Positions 1 to 8,743 are shown, counted from the first letter of the stretch. The stretch is DNA of 64,000 nt from Rudaea cellulosilytica DSM 22992 (GCF_000378125.1 NZ_KB899241.1:1773652-1837651); one strand, 5' to 3'. A program made the numbers and translations. The notes: a model not told the origin generated them from the letters alone.

Positions 1-250
1 CGAGCTTGCGCTGCTTGGTCGCGCCGACCGAGGCGGTGCCGCCGCCGCGCGTTGCATCGTCGCGGTAGCGCACCTCGACGAAGATCAGGACATCTCCGTC
101 GTGCGCGTTCCGATCGAGCATGACGAGGTCGATCTCGCCGTAGCGGCAATGGAAGTTGCGTGTGACGGGTTCGAGTCCGGCTTTGCGCAGATGCGCGAGC
201 GCCGCGCTTTCCCAGAGTTCACCGATTGCGCGCGCGCTCATCGACGCCAT
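1..250 (-). CDS. yraN: YraN/UPF0102 family nuclease-like protein, 3' end cut by window edge
   Basis: Reading the minus strand from an ATG at 250 gives [18 protein letters not shown], then a stretch containing [14 protein letters not shown] and FVEVRYR. These are the hallmarks of the UPF0102/YraN family, which has a restriction-endonuclease-like fold with E-I-D-L and F-V-E-V-R positioned as the active-site acids and base. The gene starts 4 nt after the lpoA stop, the lpoA-yraN order known from other gammaproteobacteria, so the two are probably co-transcribed. A second in-frame ATG at 241 is an alternative start. The C-terminal part lies outside the window. The cellular role of the family is poorly defined; a link to recombination or DNA processing is only inferred from the fold. 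Confidence 0.85.
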   Translation of the reverse strand, partial: MASMSARAIGELWESAALAHLRKAGLEPVTRNFHCRYGEIDLVMLDRNAHDGDVLIFVEVRYRDDATRGGGTASVGATKQRKL

Positions 251-254
251 GCGC

Positions 255-2066
255 CTAGGGCGTCGGTGCGCCGACCTGCAGGCTGCCGCTGACCGGTGTG
301 GCGACGCCTTCGCTGAAGCGTGCCCAGGTCAGCAGGCGCTGGATGCGGCCGCTGCCGTCGTTGCCGAGCTGACCGGTCGCGCCGGGCAAATAGGCATCGT
401 GGTGCTGGCTCATCCATTCGAGGTAGGGAACGAGAGCATAGGCATCCATGCCCATTGCGAACAGGCGCGCACCGGCGCCGCGCGCGGATTCGAGCGAATT
501 GGCGATGTCGCCGTGGTGCGGCAACCCGACTACCGCATCAAACAACCAAGGCGCGTCGCAGAACTCGACGCCGTCGAGATCGCGATCCATGCCCGGATTG
601 GTCAGGCCGCCGAACAGATGCGAGGTAGCGAACACGGGCAGGTTCACGTAGCCGGCGAGCTTGAGTTGCGGCACGAACAGACGCGCTTGTTGCGGTGTCA
701 TGCTGATGAACACACCGCTGTTGGCCGGGTTGGCCGCATCGTTGCCGCCGGCGGCGCTCGGCGTCGGCAATGTGGCGAGCGCATTTTTTATGTTCGCGGC
801 GAAGTTCAATTCGCCGGCCTTCAGGCGTGATTCGCCGATCACGCTGCCCTGTCCGGCCTCGAACTGGGCATGGAATGCGGCCGCGGCACGCTCGGCCCAA
901 TCGCTGTCGGCAGCGATGATCGCGGCGTGGTTGAGGCCGCGATCGAGCATGTGCTGAGCGGCCTGCGCGCCTTCGGTGTCGGGATTGAGGCCGAATGCCG
1001 CGCTGCCCGGCGGCGGCGCCTCGCCGCGTTCGGGCAGGTTGAGCGCGAGCACCGGCGCCGTCAGCTGGCTTTGCGCGAACACGGCAGAAACCGCATCGCG
1101 GCGCAGCGGTCCGATCACGTGATCGGCGCCATCGGCGACTGCGTGCTGGTAGGCGCTGATCGCGTCGGCGGCGCTGTTGCCGGCATCGTACACGCGCAGT
1201 TCCGGACGCGACGTGTGCGTGTCGGAGAAATAGGCGGCGAACACGCCGTCGCGCACGGCCTGGGCAACGGCCTTGAGCTGACCGTCGATCGGCAACAGCA
1301 GCGCGATCACGCGCGCCGGACGATAGCCTTCGCCGTTCATCGCATTCGCGCCGCCCTGCGTGCCGACCGGCAATCCCGGCTGCGTGATCCCCTGCGCCAG
1401 CGCCTGTCCGGATCGGCGCAACGCAAGATCGATGTAGGCACGCAAGGCGTCGCCAGGCAGCAACGAGGCAGCCTGTTGCTTGAGCATCTCCGCATCGATG
1501 CTAGCCAGCGTATCGACGATCTGGTTTTCGTTGCGCTCGCGGTCCTTGCCCTGCAGCGCGGGATTGAGTGCGGCACGCGTGCGAGCGCTCGCGAATGGGT
1601 CGCCGGCAAGCGCCTGCGCGCGTGCGCGCAGCTCGAGCGTGCGCAGGCGAAGCGGGCGCGACAGCTTCGTCTCATCGAGCGTGAGCAGAGTCAGCGCACG
1701 CTGCGTGTCCTTCTTCGACAGCGCGAGTTCCGCTTCGAGCAGATCGAGTCGCGGCTGCTCGGCTTCGGGCAGGCGGCGCGCCTTGACCCCATCGAGCGCC
1801 CAGGCGACTGCGTTGAGATTGCCTTCCTCGTGAAACGCTTCGGCGGCGCGCAAACGATAGTGGTCGCGATATTCGCGGTCGCCTTCGGCAATATCCATGA
1901 AGGCCTGGCCGGCGCGGTCGAATTCGCCGTTCTTGAACCATTGTTCCGCTTCGCTCGCGGCCGGCCCATTGTCGCGATTGCCGGGCAGTTCGGCGCAGCC
2001 GCCGAGCAGCAGAGCGGCGGCAAGGACGGCAAGAAGGCAGCGCAGGGTGCGGCTCGTCGTATGCAT
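255..2066 (-). CDS. lpoA: Outer-membrane lipoprotein LpoA, activator of penicillin-binding protein 1A
   Basis: A 603-residue protein with a lipoprotein signal: hydrophobic run then L-G-G-C with the lipidated Cys at residue 24. Residues about 35-230 are alpha-helical and TPR-like. Residues about 250-595 resemble a type I periplasmic-binding fold ([22 protein letters not shown]). This two-domain plan matches LpoA (YraM), which spans the periplasm from the outer membrane to stimulate the transpeptidase activity of PBP1A. The gene is divergent from rsmI and followed by yraN, the conserved neighbourhood. ATG at 2066 is the only start that keeps the signal peptide intact. The 85-bp gap to rsmI must hold both promoters. 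Confidence 0.88.
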   Translation of the reverse strand: MHTTSRTLRCLLAVLAAALLLGGCAELPGNRDNGPAASEAEQWFKNGEFDRAGQAFMDIAEGDREYRDHYRLRAAEAFHEEGNLNAVAWALDGVKARRLPEAEQPRLDLLEAELALSKKDTQRALTLLTLDETKLSRPLRLRTLELRARAQALAGDPFASARTRAALNPALQGKDRERNENQIVDTLASIDAEMLKQQAASLLPGDALRAYIDLALRRSGQALAQGITQPGLPVGTQGGANAMNGEGYRPARVIALLLPIDGQLKAVAQAVRDGVFAAYFSDTHTSRPELRVYDAGNSAADAISAYQHAVADGADHVIGPLRRDAVSAVFAQSQLTAPVLALNLPERGEAPPPGSAAFGLNPDTEGAQAAQHMLDRGLNHAAIIAADSDWAERAAAAFHAQFEAGQGSVIGESRLKAGELNFAANIKNALATLPTPSAAGGNDAANPANSGVFISMTPQQARLFVPQLKLAGYVNLPVFATSHLFGGLTNPGMDRDLDGVEFCDAPWLFDAVVGLPHHGDIANSLESARGAGARLFAMGMDAYALVPYLEWMSQHHDAYLPGATGQLGNDGSGRIQRLLTWARFSEGVATPVSGSLQVGAPTP

Positions 2067-2151
2067 GAAAGGTCGATCCCGAGTGTGCGCGCATGATAGC
2101 GGAAGCGCGGGGCGGCTAAACTAGCCGGCGATCCCATTACAGGCGCGCGGC

Positions 2152-3018
2152 ATGAGCAGGCAGGACGACAAACCGCTGGCAGCGGGCGGCAAGCTGTTCG
2201 TCGTCGCGACGCCGATCGGCAATCTCGACGACCTGAGCCCGCGTGCGCGGGCGACGCTCGCTCAGGCCGACCTGATCGCGGCCGAAGACACGCGCCACAG
2301 CGCGGCGCTGCTGCGCCATCACGGCATCGCGACGCGTACGCTCGCCCTGCACGAACATAACGAACGCGAGGCGAGCGCCGATCTGGTGCGGCGCATGCAG
2401 GGTGGCGCGAACATCGCGCTGATCAGCGACGCAGGCACTCCACTGGTCAGCGATCCCGGTTATCGCCTCGTGCGCGCGGCGCGCGCGGCGGGGATCCCGG
2501 TGTCGCCGATTCCCGGCGCGTGCGCCGCGATCGCGGCGTTGTCGGCGGCGGGCCTGCCGTCGGATCGATTCGCATTCGAAGGATTTCTGCCGGCGAAGTC
2601 GGCTGCGCGCCGCGCCGCCTTGCAGGTGCTGCGCGCGGATCCGCGCACGCTGATCTTCTACGAGTCCAGCCATCGCATCGTCGAGTCGCTCGCCGACCTC
2701 GCTGCGGAATTTGGCGGTGAACGCGAAGCCGTGGTCGCGCGCGAGCTGACCAAGCAGTTCGAGACCGTGCTCGACGGCACGCTGGCCGGACTCGCGCAGC
2801 GAGTCGCCGGCGATGCCGACCAGCAGCGCGGCGAATTCGTCGTGCTGGTCAAGGGCGCCGGGGACGACGATGACGCGGCGAAACTGATCGAGGGTCTGCG
2901 TGTCTACAGGATCCTCAGCGCCGAGCTGCCGCCGAGCCGCGCGGCCAAGCTCGCCGCCGAGATCACCGGCGCGCCGCGCAAGGCGCTGTATTCGGCACAG
3001 GGGCCGCGGGAGGCGTGA
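2152..3018 (+). CDS. rsmI: 16S rRNA (cytidine1402-2'-O)-methyltransferase
   Basis: 288 residues. The N-terminus carries LFVVATPIGNLDDLSPRA and EDTRHSAALLRHHGI, and later SDAGTPLVSDPGYRLV and the PIPGACAAIAALSAAGLP loop, all signatures of the tetrapyrrole-methylase-fold RsmI family. RsmI methylates the ribose of C1402 in 16S rRNA, tuning start-codon fidelity, using SAM. It is divergent from lpoA as in many gammaproteobacteria. Its TGA stop overlaps the ATG of the following acetyltransferase by one base, so the two are probably translationally coupled. Confidence 0.93.
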   Translation: MSRQDDKPLAAGGKLFVVATPIGNLDDLSPRARATLAQADLIAAEDTRHSAALLRHHGIATRTLALHEHNEREASADLVRRMQGGANIALISDAGTPLVSDPGYRLVRAARAAGIPVSPIPGACAAIAALSAAGLPSDRFAFEGFLPAKSAARRAALQVLRADPRTLIFYESSHRIVESLADLAAEFGGEREAVVARELTKQFETVLDGTLAGLAQRVAGDADQQRGEFVVLVKGAGDDDDAAKLIEGLRVYRILSAELPPSRAAKLAAEITGAPRKALYSAQGPREA

Positions 3019-3641
3019 TGGATTCATTGAGGATCGTCCCGGTCGACGAGGCGAGATGGATGGATCTGCAGACGGTGTTCGGCAAGCGCGGTGGTGCGGC
3101 GGCCTGCCAATGCCAGCGTGCCATCTTGCCAATGCGCGAGTATTGGCACATGCCGCGTGACCTGCGCCGGGATTTTCTGCATGAGGAAATCGTCGGAGCC
3201 CGTCCGGCCGCGCCAGGCTTGCTCGCCTACCTGGGAGATGATCCGGTCGGCTGGTGCCGGCTTGGCCCGCGCTGCCAGTTCGCCCCGCTGCGCAACTCGC
3301 CCGTGCCTTGGGCGGAGCGGCGCGAGGACAAGGAGGATGCGAAGGTCTGGGCCGTCGTCTGTTTCGTCGTGCGCGCCGGTTATCGACGGCGCGGCATCAG
3401 CTACGCGCTGGCTGCGGCGGCCGTCGACTATGCGCGGCGGCACGACGCGGCGGCGATCGAGGGCTATCCGATGGCCACACGCGGCGAGGAGATCACCTGG
3501 GGCGAGCTGCATGTCGGTGCGGTCGGCGCGTTCAGGGCGGCCGGCTTCAACGAAGTCACGCATCCCTCGAAACGCCGCTATGCGATGCGCATCGATTTCG
3601 GAGACGCAGCTGCGAAGCCGATGTCGACGCCATCCGCGTGA
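3018..3641 (+). CDS. GNAT family N-acetyltransferase
   Basis: 207 residues from the ATG at 3018, which overlaps the rsmI stop. The central part shows the GNAT acetyl-CoA-binding pattern (VVCFVVRAGYRRRGISYAL, about residues 110-130, with R-R-R-G-I-S in the pyrophosphate loop). The N-terminal ACQCQR segment and the C-terminal GELHVGAVGAFRAAGF are typical of a small subgroup of uncharacterised acetyltransferases. Substrate unknown. Translational coupling to rsmI suggests co-expression but not necessarily shared function. Confidence 0.75.
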   Translation: MDSLRIVPVDEARWMDLQTVFGKRGGAAACQCQRAILPMREYWHMPRDLRRDFLHEEIVGARPAAPGLLAYLGDDPVGWCRLGPRCQFAPLRNSPVPWAERREDKEDAKVWAVVCFVVRAGYRRRGISYALAAAAVDYARRHDAAAIEGYPMATRGEEITWGELHVGAVGAFRAAGFNEVTHPSKRRYAMRIDFGDAAAKPMSTPSA

Positions 3642-3831
3642 ACAGCGCGGCAAGACCAGCAAGGCATGATGTCGGTGTCAGCTCGTGCAGCCGGTTCGCT
3701 AGGACCAATCGGCGGCCGTTCAGGCGCACTGCGTACTACGGCCCGGATCACGAGTGTTTCACCCAAGGCGTTGTAGGATGCGTCTTCGTCCGTGGACCGT
3801 GAGTGGCTCCGCCTCGCAGATCGACACCCAC

Positions 3832-4668
3832 ATGTCCGAATTCACCGTCCAGACATTGCTGAAAACCCCGACGGTCACCGTGCGCGACGTGTACTGTCGC
3901 GGCAACTGCCGGCACAAGAGCGCGGAGGAATGCGCGAGCGGCACGCATCTGGTGTTTCCGTATCGCGGTGTCTACGTGCGCCATGTCGGCCGCGACGAGG
4001 CAGTGGCCGATGCGAGCCAGGTGCTGCTGTTCAATGCACAGGAAGGCTACAGCGTCAGCCATCCGGTCGAGGGCGGCGACGCGAGCCTCGTTGTCGCGGT
4101 CGATGAAAACCTGTTGCGCGAACTGGCCCCGCCGGCTCTGCTGCACGAGGGTGTGCCGTTGCGCTTTCGCCGCCAGCGCCTGCGCATCGATGCGCGCGCA
4201 CAGGCGCTGGTTGCGCTGTTGCGACACAGCTTGCGTGCGGGAATCGCCGAGCCGCTCGAAGCCGAAGGCCTTGCGCTGACGCTCGCGCAGCGCGCCCTCG
4301 GACCGCGCACGACGCACGCGGCGGCGGCCAGCAGCGGGCGCCAGCGTCTGGTTGACCGCGCCAAGCTCGTGCTGACCAGCGATCTCGCGCGGCGCTGGAC
4401 GCTGGCCGACATTGCGGGCGAAGTCGGCGTTTCGCCGGTCTATCTGACCCAGAGTTTCCAGCAGGTCGAGGGCCTGCCGCTGTACCGCTATCAGCTGCGT
4501 CTGCGCCTTGCGCGGGCGCTCGATTTGATCGCGCAGTACGAAGACCTGAGTGCGCTGAGCCTCGATCTGGGCTTCTCCAGCCACAGCCACTTCAGCGCCG
4601 CGTTCCAGCAGACCTACGGGCGTTCGCCGACCGAATTTCGCCAGGCCGCGTTGCACAAGTCGGCCTGA
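3832..4668 (+). CDS. AraC family transcriptional regulator with Cys-rich N-terminal sensor region
   Basis: 278 residues from the ATG at 3832 (MSEFTVQTLL); longer in-frame starts upstream lack family similarity. The C-terminal ~100 residues carry the double helix-turn-helix of AraC/XylS proteins (WTLADIAGEVGVSPVYLTQSF and LSLDLGFSSHSHFSAAFQQT). The N-terminal part is cupin-like and holds a Cys cluster near residues 22-35 (YCRGNCRHKSAEEC) that could bind metal or sense redox state; this is inference. The gene lies 93 nt upstream of a tiny CxxC protein and an alpha/beta hydrolase on the same strand, the likely targets. The spacer contains a short GCCCG/CGGGC hairpin. Confidence 0.85.
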   Translation: MSEFTVQTLLKTPTVTVRDVYCRGNCRHKSAEECASGTHLVFPYRGVYVRHVGRDEAVADASQVLLFNAQEGYSVSHPVEGGDASLVVAVDENLLRELAPPALLHEGVPLRFRRQRLRIDARAQALVALLRHSLRAGIAEPLEAEGLALTLAQRALGPRTTHAAAASSGRQRLVDRAKLVLTSDLARRWTLADIAGEVGVSPVYLTQSFQQVEGLPLYRYQLRLRLARALDLIAQYEDLSALSLDLGFSSHSHFSAAFQQTYGRSPTEFRQAALHKSA

Positions 4669-4761
4669 ATCGAAATCGCTAAAGATTCTGACAGCGGGTC
4701 AATCCTCGCGGTGGCGTAATGCACCTGCCCGGACGTCGGGCGCCAACGAAGAGAGAATGTC

Positions 4762-4911
4762 ATGACCACCAAGACTTGTGCGGCTTGCGACTGCGAGCTC
4801 GATGCCAACCCCATCAAAGTCAAGATCGGCGGCAAGACCGTCGAAGTGTGTTGCGATGAATGCGCACAGAAGCTCAAGGAAGCGCACGCATCGGCGCAGG
4901 AGCAGGGCTGA
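4762..4911 (+). CDS. Small Cys-rich, probably metal-binding protein (49 aa)
   Basis: An ATG at 4762, preceded by a purine-rich AAGAGAGAA stretch, opens a 49-residue frame with stop at 4909-4911, five bases before the hydrolase start. The protein has Cys at 6, 9, 11, 30, 31 and 34 (C-A-A-C-D-C and C-C-D-E-C), separated by a lysine-rich strand-like segment (IKVKIGGKTVEV). The spacing resembles treble-clef/TRASH or YHS-like metal-binding modules, so Zn or Cu binding is likely, but the exact family is not certain. It sits between an AraC regulator with its own Cys cluster and an alpha/beta hydrolase, suggesting one co-regulated unit. Confidence 0.75.
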   Translation: MTTKTCAACDCELDANPIKVKIGGKTVEVCCDECAQKLKEAHASAQEQG

Positions 4912-4915
4912 CGCC

Positions 4916-5791
4916 ATGAGCACGCAAACCTCCCCGACTCGGCGCAGCGTGCGCACGGCTTCCGGCACGATCGGCTATGTCGAACAGGGCAGCGGTCCCG
5001 TTGCTCTGTTCGTCCACGGCGTGCTGCTGAACGGCCATCTCTGGCGCCACCAGCTCGCCGGATTGTCCGACGTGCGCCGTTGCATTGCCGTCGACCTGCT
5101 TGCGCACGGCGATACCGAAATCCTGCCCGAGCAGGACGTGTCGGTGACCGCGAACGCGAACATGCTCGCGCAGTTCCTCGATGCGCTCGGCATTGCCCAG
5201 GTCGATCTCGTCGGCAACGACAGCGGCGGCGGCATCGCGCAGATTTTCGCCGCATTGCATCCGCAGCGCGTACGCAGCCTGACCCTGACCGACTGCGACA
5301 CGCACGACAATTGGCCGCCCGAGGCGTTCAAGCCGTTTCTGGCGATGGCAGCCGATGGCGGCTTGCGTGGCACGCTCGAGGCGATGCTTGCGGACAAGGG
5401 CATCTTTCGTTCGCCCGAAGCGCTGGGTCCGGCTTACGAGCATCCCGAACGGCTGGGCGATGCGGACATCGAAACCTATCTGCGTCCGTTCCTGCGCAGC
5501 CCGCAGCGTCTGCGCGATCTCGAACGTTTCCTCGCCGCGTTCGACAACAAGCACACGCGCGCGATCGAAGGCCGGCTCAAGGCGTTCACCGCACCGACAC
5601 TGATCGTCTGGGGCACGGATGACGTGTATTTCGATGCAGCTTGGTCGCGTTGGCTGGCTGAGACGATTCCCGGCACGCGCAAGCGCGTGGAATACGAAGG
5701 CGCGCGCATCTTTTTCCCCGAAGAGCGCTGGCAGGATTTCAATCGCGAGCTGCGTACGCATTGGCAGGCGGCGCTGCGCGAGGCCGCGTGA
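4916..5791 (+). CDS. Alpha/beta hydrolase, haloalkane-dehalogenase/epoxide-hydrolase-like, without the canonical catalytic His
   Basis: 291 residues from the ATG at 4916. The oxyanion-hole H-G motif (FVHGVLLNGHLW) is near residue 34. The nucleophile elbow reads G100-N-D-S-G, placing Asp102 as nucleophile as in haloalkane dehalogenases and epoxide hydrolases rather than Ser hydrolases. The strand-7 acid region is VWGTDDVYF. Where the catalytic His normally sits (a G-H-F-x-x-E-E-R pattern) this protein has GARIFFPEERW, so the His is missing at the usual place. It may use another residue or have a non-hydrolytic role. It follows the small Cys-rich protein by 4 nt and is probably under the AraC regulator. 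Substrate unknown. Confidence 0.8.
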   Translation: MSTQTSPTRRSVRTASGTIGYVEQGSGPVALFVHGVLLNGHLWRHQLAGLSDVRRCIAVDLLAHGDTEILPEQDVSVTANANMLAQFLDALGIAQVDLVGNDSGGGIAQIFAALHPQRVRSLTLTDCDTHDNWPPEAFKPFLAMAADGGLRGTLEAMLADKGIFRSPEALGPAYEHPERLGDADIETYLRPFLRSPQRLRDLERFLAAFDNKHTRAIEGRLKAFTAPTLIVWGTDDVYFDAAWSRWLAETIPGTRKRVEYEGARIFFPEERWQDFNRELRTHWQAALREAA

Positions 5792-5840
5792 GGCGGATCG
5801 GTCCGGCAAACCCGGGCCGGATCGGCTAAAATCCGCAGCG

Positions 5841-6288
<448 letters not shown>

Positions 6289-6325
6289 CTTTATTTGTGC
6301 GTTCATCCGTGAACGCGAATGTCGA

Positions 6326-6353
6326 AAAAGCGGCCATTCGTGGCCGCCCTTTT
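6326..6353 (+). terminator. Rho-independent terminator after rnpB
   Basis: Perfect 7-bp stem GCGGCCA/TGGCCGC closed by a TTCG tetraloop (6330-6347), flanked by AAAAA on the left and CCTTTTC on the right. It lies about 40 nt past the rnpB 3' end and is the natural end of that transcript. Confidence 0.75.
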
Positions 6354-6439
6354 CAATGAAGCAACCAGTCGTCGCTGATCGCGATGCGGACACCCTCGGT
6401 CGCACTTGTTTGTGAAATGAAGACGGGAGCCGTGTCCGG

Positions 6440-6600
6440 TCCCGGCGACTGTCCGCCTGCGCGTGTTCGGGAACTAACCGGCGCGCAGCGGCATCCAATG
6501 GCCGCCGTCGATCCGCTTCGCAGGCGACAGTGCGCGCGTTTCGGCTAGTTCCATCATAGAAAGCCGCCATCGCACCGATCTGGTCGGCGCGATGGCGGCG
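6440..6600 (+). promoter_or_regulatory. Structured, possibly pseudoknotted leader ahead of the membrane-fusion gene
   Basis: Part of the 350-bp gap between rnpB and the next gene. Segment A (6448-6461, ACTGTCCGCCTGCG) is complementary to A' (6519-6531) apart from one bulged base. Segment B (6470-6480, GGAACTAACCG) is complementary to B' (6542-6552) apart from one G-U or mismatch. The order A-B-A'-B' is that of a pseudoknot. Then comes a perfect 11-bp inverted repeat GCCGCCATCGC (6563-6573) / GCGATGGCGGC (6589-6599), ending 40 nt before the next ATG. Whether this is one RNA leader or simply several dyads is unproven. Confidence 0.4.
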
Positions 6601-6639
6601 GGCGCGGTCAGCCGTAGCCAGTCAGCAGCAGGAAAGAGC

Positions 6640-7884
6640 ATGAACCTTCATTTTGCATCCCGTCACCCCCGCCTGGTCCTTGGCCTCGGCTTGGGCGTGT
6701 GTGCGCTAGCCGCGACGGTTGCGCTGGTGTTCGCGGGGAAACGCAAGCCGGATGACGTATTCGTCCTGCGCCGCAATTTCGAAACCGTGCTCGTGCAGCA
6801 GGGTGATCTGGTCGTGCCGGTGCCGGCTTCCGGCATTTTCGTCGAAAAGGAGAAAAAGCTGCTCGCTTCGCCGACCTCGGGCACGGTGGAGGAAATTCCT
6901 TTCGCCCCCGGGGCGATGGTGAAGAAGGGCGATGTCGTCTTTCGCCTCAGCAACAGCCGCCTCGCCGAGCAGGCGCAGGCATCGCGCGTCGCCCTGGAGA
7001 AGGCGAATCTCGATCTCAAGGAAGCCGTGCTCAGCGAAAAGATCGAGGCGATGGCGCAATCGAGTCGGCAGAAGGAGCTCGAACGCGGACTCGCGATCGA
7101 GGTGCGCGAGCGCGATGCGCTGCGTCCGCTGATGGAGCGCGGCATCATCTCGAAACTCGACATGGCGCGCGCCGATGCGAAAGTCGGCGGCCTGCGCTCG
7201 CAGATCGCCGAGCAGGCGGACCGGGTCGCGCTCGCCCAGGATCTCGGCGCTTCGCGCATCGCAATCAAGGAGGAGGCGCTCAAGCAGGCCAAGGACGGTC
7301 TCGCGCTGGCGCAGCAGAAACTCGAGGAGCTCAAGGTCCGAAGTTCGGTCGATGGCCCGATCCAGGACGTGTTCGTCGAGCTCGGCCAGGCGGTGTCGCC
7401 GGGGGAGAAGCTCGCACTCGTGTCGAGCAGCAACGACCTGATCGCGGCGCTCAAGATTCCGCAGGCCAAGGCGGCGTCGATCGCGCACGGCAACAAGGCG
7501 ACGCTTTACGTGCAGGGCAAGGTGGTGCGCGGCACGGTCGTACGCATCGATCCCAAGGTGCGCGATGACTCGGTCCTGGTCGATGTCGCGCCGAACGAAC
7601 CGCTGCCGTTCGGTGTGCGTGCGGCCGAGTCGCTGGCCGGCGACATCGAGGGCGCCCCGACCAGCGAGGCGGTCTACGTCGAGCGCGCCGACGACATCCA
7701 GCCGTTCAAGGAGCGCGACATCTACCTGCTCAGCGGCAACGAGTTGCACCGCCAGCGCATTCAGTTCGGCGCGCTATCCGGCAAGTACGTCGAGATTCGC
7801 TCTGGCGCGCGGCCGGGTGACCGCTTCGCAATCGGGCTGGATCAGGCGCTGTACGCCAAGGCCGCGCTGACCGTGGCCGACTGA
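6640..7884 (+). CDS. HlyD/MacA-type periplasmic adaptor (membrane-fusion) protein, orphan
   Basis: 414 residues from the ATG at 6640 with a good ribosome site (GGAAAG, 9 nt upstream). One N-terminal membrane segment (residues ~10-32) is followed by a biotinyl-lipoyl-like half (SPTSGTVEEIPFAPGAMVKKGDVVF), a long Glu/Lys/Ala-rich coiled coil (about 110-230), the second lipoyl half (VDGPIQDVFVELGQAVSPGE) and a beta-barrel/membrane-proximal region. This is the domain order of adaptor subunits of ABC- or RND-type efflux and secretion systems. No permease, ATPase or outer-membrane factor lies next to it; mraZ follows. It must partner with components encoded elsewhere or act alone. Substrate unknown. 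Confidence 0.83.
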   Translation: MNLHFASRHPRLVLGLGLGVCALAATVALVFAGKRKPDDVFVLRRNFETVLVQQGDLVVPVPASGIFVEKEKKLLASPTSGTVEEIPFAPGAMVKKGDVVFRLSNSRLAEQAQASRVALEKANLDLKEAVLSEKIEAMAQSSRQKELERGLAIEVRERDALRPLMERGIISKLDMARADAKVGGLRSQIAEQADRVALAQDLGASRIAIKEEALKQAKDGLALAQQKLEELKVRSSVDGPIQDVFVELGQAVSPGEKLALVSSSNDLIAALKIPQAKAASIAHGNKATLYVQGKVVRGTVVRIDPKVRDDSVLVDVAPNEPLPFGVRAAESLAGDIEGAPTSEAVYVERADDIQPFKERDIYLLSGNELHRQRIQFGALSGKYVEIRSGARPGDRFAIGLDQALYAKAALTVAD

Positions 7885-8150
7885 TCGCGGCGGCGGCCCC
7901 CGGGCCGTGCTCGCGTCGCGTTTCTGGATACTTCTATACTTGTATTCTTTTGCAATTGTATATTCCGCGCAAACTGACGCGGATGGCGGTCGTGCTTGGG
8001 CGCAATGCCGGCACCAAATCCGCTGCGAGGGAGCTTTGGCCCTTGGGGAAAACTTGCGTGAATTCAATCACCTTTTGTCGCTTCCTCAGAAAGCGCACGA
8101 AATAGTCACAAATTCCTGCGCTTCTCCTTGATCTGCAAAGCAATTTTTCC
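7885..8150. other. Non-coding spacer upstream of the mraZ promoter
   Basis: About 266 bases with no supported gene. An AT-rich patch at 7920-7967 stands out against the surrounding high GC and could help open the region. A GC-only dyad just after the previous stop (CGGCCC/GGGCCG near 7895) has no T-tract, so I do not call it a terminator. Confidence 0.5.
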
Positions 8151-8179
8151 TTGACAGCCCTGTATGCCGTCGATATTGT
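8151..8179 (+). promoter_or_regulatory. Sigma70 promoter of mraZ and the dcw cluster
   Basis: TTGACA at 8151-8156 and TATTGT at 8174-8179, separated by exactly 17 nt. The predicted transcription start near 8186 falls at the edge of the MraZ boxes and 38 nt before the mraZ ATG. Confidence 0.8.
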
Positions 8180-8187
8180 GGCGGTCA

Positions 8188-8212
8188 GTGGGATTTTGTG
8201 GTTTTTAGTGGG
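8188..8212 (+). promoter_or_regulatory. MraZ operator: three GTGGG-type boxes at 10-nt spacing
   Basis: GTGGG at 8188-8192, GTGGT at 8198-8202 and GTGGG at 8208-8212, each separated by a 5-nt T-rich spacer. MraZ proteins are known to bind such spaced GTG-G repeats upstream of their own gene and repress the dcw operon. The boxes lie right at the predicted start point, consistent with autorepression. Confidence 0.85.
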
Positions 8213-8223
8213 AATTGCGGATC

Positions 8224-8670
8224 ATGTTCCAGGGCGAAACCGCGGTCACGTTGGACGACAAGGGTCGATTGGCGCTTCCTACCGCCTATCGCGACCTGAT
8301 CGCGTCCGCGTGCGCGAATCGCCTCGTGTTCACCTACAACCCGTTCGAGCATGGCTGCCTGTGGTTGTTCCCGCAAGCCGAGTGGGAAAAGGTGCGCGAT
8401 CAGGTCAACGCGTTGTCGAGCGTCAAGCGCGTGCACCGCGACCTGCAGCTGAAACTCGTAGGCGCGGCCGCGCAGATCGAGCTCGACGGGTCCGCGCGCG
8501 TCCTGGTTCCAGCGAGTCAGCGCATGGCCGCCGGGATCGAAAAGCGCGCGATTTTGCTCGGCATGAACGCGAAGTTCGAGCTGTGGAGTGAGCAGGCGCA
8601 CCTGAACAAGATCCGCCAGACGATTGGCGAGGGCGATCTCTCCGACGAGATGCTGGATTTGAAGCTGTGA
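8224..8670 (+). CDS. mraZ: Transcriptional regulator MraZ
   Basis: 148 residues from the ATG at 8224 ([19 protein letters not shown]). Two tandem SpoVT/AbrB-like units are visible, each with a D-x-K-G-R or D-G-S-A-R turn: [14 protein letters not shown] near residues 11-24 and [15 protein letters not shown] near 85-100. MraZ forms a ring and binds the GTGGG boxes upstream of itself. It is the first gene of the division and wall cluster. Unusually, rsmH does not follow at once: 185 bases packed with hairpins intervene. Confidence 0.96.
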   Translation: MFQGETAVTLDDKGRLALPTAYRDLIASACANRLVFTYNPFEHGCLWLFPQAEWEKVRDQVNALSSVKRVHRDLQLKLVGAAAQIELDGSARVLVPASQRMAAGIEKRAILLGMNAKFELWSEQAHLNKIRQTIGEGDLSDEMLDLKL

Positions 8671-8671
8671 G

Positions 8672-8699
8672 GGAAGCTCTGCGCGCATGCAGAGCTTCC
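8672..8699 (+). promoter_or_regulatory. Hairpin 1 of the mraZ-rsmH spacer
   Basis: Perfect 11-bp arms GGAAGCTCTGC (8672-8682) and GCAGAGCTTCC (8689-8699) with loop GCGCAT, starting one base after the mraZ stop. There is no T-tract, so a simple intrinsic terminator is unlikely; an RNA stability, processing or attenuation element is possible. Confidence 0.6.
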
Positions 8700-8718
8700 G
8701 CGAGGCAGGACGCCTCGC
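8700..8718 (+). promoter_or_regulatory. Hairpin 2 of the mraZ-rsmH spacer
   Basis: Perfect 7-bp arms GCGAGGC (8700-8706) and GCCTCGC (8712-8718), loop AGGAC, directly abutting hairpin 1. Confidence 0.55.
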
Positions 8719-8727
8719 TCGCGGGCC

Positions 8728-8743
8728 AAGCGCGCATGCGCTT
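8728..8743 (+). promoter_or_regulatory. Hairpin 3 of the mraZ-rsmH spacer
   Basis: Perfect 6-bp arms AAGCGC/GCGCTT around a GCAT loop. Confidence 0.5.

Noticed and set aside
870-2096. 408-codon plus-strand frame antisense to lpoA
   Set aside because: Complements a lipoprotein gene with clear lipobox and domain structure; the plus-strand product resembles no protein.
7885-7910. GC-rich dyad after the membrane-fusion gene as a terminator
   Set aside because: Short stem, 2-nt loop and no T-tract.
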